From assembly GCA_024860865.1 (NCBI GenBank), contig JACRDV010000092.1, forward strand, positions 1 to 7,794: DNA of 7,794 nt. The letters are read 5' to 3'. The notes below the pieces were generated by a model. That model saw only the letters and a program-made list of their open reading frames with translations. It was not told where the DNA came from and ran no database searches. The stretch comes from JACRDV01 sp024860865 [NCBI: Methanobacteriota archaeon]. Lineage in GTDB: Archaea; JACRDV01. Both the position numbers and the translations under genes were made by a program. Shown in pieces: positions 4,991 through 7,794 of this stretch (position 1 is the stretch's first letter; each line of letters begins with the position of its first letter).

Positions 4991-5217
4991 TTCCATTGCC
5001 ACTTCAAAGCCCCCGCTAGAGATTCGACCTTACCCAGTTCGACGAGCCGAGGAGGTGGGTATCTACGAGGTTATCCTAATTCAACTACATCACTACTTGT
5101 TAGTTCTTTCCTCCCTATTAAAACATTCTTCTGCTTTTTTTAAAATATTCTTTTGTTTTTAGAGCCATTTATAATCAATTTTATTCGGCGAAAAGGAAGG
5201 CAAGTGAAATCGAATTT

Positions 5218-5243
5218 AAAATCTTATTAAAAAACCAGATTTT
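5218..5243 (-). terminator. Possible terminator of the GT-C gene (inverted repeat with T6)
   Basis: AAAATCT (5218-5224) and AGATTTT (5237-5243) form a perfect 7-bp inverted repeat with a 12-nt loop. The minus-strand transcript has TTTTTT (5229-5234) in the loop and further T residues at its 3' arm. It lies about 75 nt past the stop of the minus-strand GT-C gene, and is the first notable minus-strand T-run there. Confidence 0.35.
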
Positions 5244-5316
5244 CTTTCTCTTTTTTTTGTAGTATTTGATGGGACTTTATCCTTTTCTTACAATTAATTT
5301 TATTTCAAATTTTTTA

Positions 5317-7794
5317 TCAAATTTTTTTAATTACTCCTCCAAAAAATCTAGAATGCGATGTTAACGATATAAGCAAAATTGCAAATGTGAGGGATGAGAT
5401 AATCAAACCCAAGCTATAATATTTTTGTCTTGTAAACTTCAAAGTTATTTTGAGGTCTCCGGCCTTCCCAATATAATATCCATTCGCGAATGAATTTGCG
5501 ATAAAAGGTTTTACTTCAACATTATTCACAAATGCCGTCCAGTATGGATTGTAAGCCTCGCTAAAAATTAAAATAAATGGTTTCTCTGCATTTACATTAA
5601 CAACATATTCAGATGGGTTTAATTTTTGGTAACTAATTTTTGCTGGGTAAACTAATTTTTTAGCTTCAGAAGTCGATTTCACCATCAACTGATCTAAGCG
5701 GATCCCTTCCTTTGCAATGAATGAGAAATTGTGATATCCTCCCTCTAAAAGTAGTTCTCCAACCTTTTGCCAACAAAAGCTTGAGTTCAAATAAACTTCG
5801 AATTTTTCACTTCCGATTTTAACAAAAAGGTTTGGCTGAGAAGTTTTGTTTGCAGCAGCCCTCAGGTAAACAGAATATTCACCTCTTTTTGGAACATAAA
5901 TCGACCCCTTCATCTCATCTGCATTATCGGAAGCTTCAATATAACCTAGGCTTGCGTTTAAATTCCAGTCATTTGAAAATACCCATCCTTTACTCAGTTC
6001 AAATTTTTCTAATTCAGATAACAAAACAATTCTTTTATTTTGGAATGAACTTGCAATTTTTTCATGCGCTCTGCTCAAATCTTCTACGGGAGCAACAGCG
6101 ATTCTTGCTATAACATTTTCTCCATCTTCTAAATTCCGAATTTTTAAAATATGATTTCCTTCCTTAAGTGTCTTTGAGCCTAAATAAACCCATTTAAATC
6201 CCAACTCATTCTCAGCCTTCGTATCCATTTGTTTTATTTCAGCTCCATCAATCTCAAAAGTTAATGGCACTCCTTTAGGACCAAAGAATAGCTTTATCCA
6301 AATGGCATGTTCTCCGCTTTTTCTAGCAATGAATGGTATAATCAAGTCCGCTTTTGACATAGTAAAAGCAGAATTTTCTATTGCTGATTGATATCCGTAA
6401 TTATACCACCACCATAATGGAATTGAAACCCAACTCTTTTTTGGATTGTATTCTGCTAAATTTGCACCAGGTTCTATTTTGCTGCCATCACTGAACGAGA
6501 GAACCAAGTCATAAAATTCATTGTTAATAATTATTGCGGTATCAGAAATGTCAAGCAGCAAGGTATTCTCTGGTTTAAGTTGACTGGCAAAAAACAGTGT
6601 AGAATTTGCAAAATCTTCGTCAACATAACTCAATATCACAAAAGCTGAGCGGTCACCTGCTACTATTGCAATATTATCGGCAGAGCAAATATGCTGTTTA
6701 ATATCTTTCACTTCTAAGATGCGCAAAGACTTCATTGCCTTTACTTCATTAATATCAGCCTGTTTGCTCAAAACATTGTCTAATTTGTTATTTGTTAGGA
6801 AGAGATGGGGATAATGCATTAAATAACCCGTATACTGATATTCTGTTTCTACATTACTTCTTTGGATTATGTATTTAATATTGGAAATGCCCAATATTTT
6901 TTCCAAATTTTTGGTTCGATTTTGGTAAAAAGTGGCAGTCAAGAATTGGATGAATCTCGATGGTTCGTCGTTTCTTTCATCATAAAAAAAAATAGTAGGT
7001 TTTGGTGGATAGCCTATAATTGGATCCACTCCAACAAACTTCATTCCTTGATATCGAAAAGGCTGCACCCAAGGAGTCCATAAGACTCTGAAGTCACCTT
7101 GATCTTTCATTAGCCAATCATTTAAACCTTTATATTCATCACTAAATCTGAATGTTTGCAAATTTTCATAAAAATCTCCTGTAAAAGTTGGCCAAGAGTA
7201 GATTATCACCATTACAATTAGTCCCAGACTTATTGCCAAATGAAAACAATTACGAAAATAAGCTACAAAAGATTTTTTAAAAACGTTATAAATCCTTAAA
7301 GAGAGCTCTTCACTAAAGATTCCAAGAAGTACAGCATATGCTAAGCAAGTTAAAGCAACAAATTTGTATGGACTTCTGAACAATTGGAAAAATGGAATAT
7401 TTTGCAACATCCATATGTAAGCTTCTCCAAATGGAGGTTGAGCACCTTTTCCCAAAAAAATTGAAATTAAAGCTAATGAAATAAAAAATATAACTTTTTT
7501 ATCTCTTTTCAAAAAGATTGTTAAAAAAGCAAAAGCTGGCAAAAGAAAACTGATTGTTTCCCATAATATACTTGGATTGAGTTGAACTGAAAGCTCAAAG
7601 TAACTTGGCCGGTAACCCATTAATCTAACAACATCTGTTAAGGGAAAACTTCTGACTTTAGTGTAGTAAGTTGTGAAGATATAGCCTGCAGTCAATTGCT
7701 CTTTATAAACTATTGAAATCAATAGAGGAATAACCCAATGAGCATTTAAGAGAAACAAAATTGATAATACTATTCCAATTGCTTTAATAGAGAT
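5317..7794 (-). CDS. Large membrane GT-C-type protein (AftD/YfhO-like), C-terminal part, 5' end outside window
   Basis: The frame is open to the right edge, so 825 residues are visible and the real start is not. A TTG at 7756-7758 is merely an internal codon. Numbering from the edge, membrane segments lie at about 5-30 (containing 'LLNAHWVIPLLI'), 76-95, 100-115, 145-160 and 185-201, with 'FRSPYKF' (139-145) before one of them. 'NA.W..P' and 'FR.PYKF' are hallmarks of the archaeal/actinobacterial GT-C families related to AftD arabinofuranosyltransferase and YfhO. About 590 extracytoplasmic residues follow, including two jelly-roll, carbohydrate-binding-like segments (roughly 480-570 and 628-705). 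A final beta domain has 'FSEAYNPYWTAFVNN', then a last membrane helix (792-811) and a basic tail. At least six N-x-S/T sequons lie in the outer part. The family uses polyprenyl-phosphate sugars outside the membrane. The catalytic acidic loop should be in the missing N-terminus. It ends in tandem stops (TGA, TAA). Confidence 0.75.
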   Translation of the reverse strand: MSIKAIGIVLSILFLLNAHWVIPLLISIVYKEQLTAGYIFTTYYTKVRSFPLTDVVRLMGYRPSYFELSVQLNPSILWETISFLLPAFAFLTIFLKRDKKVIFFISLALISIFLGKGAQPPFGEAYIWMLQNIPFFQLFRSPYKFVALTCLAYAVLLGIFSEELSLRIYNVFKKSFVAYFRNCFHLAISLGLIVMVIIYSWPTFTGDFYENLQTFRFSDEYKGLNDWLMKDQGDFRVLWTPWVQPFRYQGMKFVGVDPIIGYPPKPTIFFYDERNDEPSRFIQFLTATFYQNRTKNLEKILGISNIKYIIQRSNVETEYQYTGYLMHYPHLFLTNNKLDNVLSKQADINEVKAMKSLRILEVKDIKQHICSADNIAIVAGDRSAFVILSYVDEDFANSTLFFASQLKPENTLLLDISDTAIIINNEFYDLVLSFSDGSKIEPGANLAEYNPKKSWVSIPLWWWYNYGYQSAIENSAFTMSKADLIIPFIARKSGEHAIWIKLFFGPKGVPLTFEIDGAEIKQMDTKAENELGFKWVYLGSKTLKEGNHILKIRNLEDGENVIARIAVAPVEDLSRAHEKIASSFQNKRIVLLSELEKFELSKGWVFSNDWNLNASLGYIEASDNADEMKGSIYVPKRGEYSVYLRAAANKTSQPNLFVKIGSEKFEVYLNSSFCWQKVGELLLEGGYHNFSFIAKEGIRLDQLMVKSTSEAKKLVYPAKISYQKLNPSEYVVNVNAEKPFILIFSEAYNPYWTAFVNNVEVKPFIANSFANGYYIGKAGDLKITLKFTRQKYYSLGLIISSLTFAILLISLTSHSRFFGGVIKKI

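Larger units (their letters stand above)
4960..5316. other. 357-nt region upstream of hicB and downstream of the GT-C gene
   Basis: The left end carries the hicB ribosome site and a TATA-like stretch. Positions about 5008-5075 are a conspicuously G/C-rich block inside AT-rich DNA. On the minus strand its left part reads GGTCGAATCTCTAGCGGGGG, resembling a tRNA T-loop plus acceptor strand but without the pairing. The rest (about 5090-5316) is very AT-rich, with T-runs and a possible minus-strand terminator. I see no convincing gene; the frames open here are short and lack family signatures. Confidence 0.5.

Noticed and set aside
5008-5075. Complete tRNA gene on either strand
   Set aside because: Only a T-loop-like stretch is present; the T-stem does not pair and no D-arm, anticodon arm or matching 5' acceptor strand can be drawn.
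4959-5162. Plus-strand ORF of 67 codons upstream of hicB
   Set aside because: No family signature, no ribosome site or promoter, and opposite to the hicB regulatory region.
5832-7083. Two plus-strand ORFs inside the GT-C gene
   Set aside because: Both are antisense to a long frame with clear transmembrane and ectodomain features.
1-7794. CRISPR array, transposase or terminal inverted repeats
   Set aside because: No regularly spaced repeats of 20 nt or more and no transposase or integrase motif were seen on either strand.

Overview
The window looks like AT-rich archaeal chromosome. The evidence is the TATA-like boxes placed about 25-30 nt ahead of likely transcript starts, Shine-Dalgarno cores of the GGAGG/AGGT/GGTGA type mixed with at least one near-leaderless start, GTG starts, 1-4 nt gene overlaps, and the gene content: a long-type RmlA sugar nucleotidyltransferase, dolichyl-phosphate-type GT2, an archaeal-style large GT-C protein, HEPN/MNT, HicAB, DUF2283/DUF4258. 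A Thermoproteota/Bathyarchaeia-like origin is a guess from style; no marker gene is present.

Layout. Positions 1-1049 (minus strand) hold a decayed long-type glucose-1-phosphate thymidylyltransferase, then a DUF4258-like toxin gene cut to 50 codons, then the start of a DUF2283 gene that leaves the window. Positions 1251-3055 (plus) are a two-gene glycosyltransferase operon: a polyprenyl-phosphate-type GT2 and a GT4 enzyme overlapping it by 4 nt. Positions 3056-3390 hold no recognised gene, only a 40-codon ORF, an orphan TATA box and a weak hairpin. Positions 3391-4397 (plus) are a wHTH-fused MNT nucleotidyltransferase overlapping a HEPN gene, a toxin-antitoxin (TA)-type pair. Positions 4579-4959 (minus) are hicB followed by a frameshifted hicA. 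From 5317 to the right edge (minus) is the C-terminal part of a very large membrane protein of the GT-C/AftD-YfhO type, whose N-terminus is outside the window.

How the genes fit together. The window is a surface-glycan island. In the inferred pathway, RmlA would have made an NDP-sugar, GT2 would charge a polyprenyl phosphate, GT4 would add a sugar to the cytoplasmic lipid-linked glycan, and the GT-C protein would use lipid-phosphate sugars outside the membrane. The rmlA copy is dead, so any nucleotide sugar must come from elsewhere. Interspersed are three TA-type modules. In two of them the toxin is broken (DUF4258 truncated, HicA frameshifted) while the antitoxin or partner reads intact as far as seen. 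The third (HEPN/MNT) is intact but has Tyr where the canonical HEPN RNase has its motif His. This is the pattern of an accessory region under gene turnover. I see no CRISPR array, transposase or complete tRNA.
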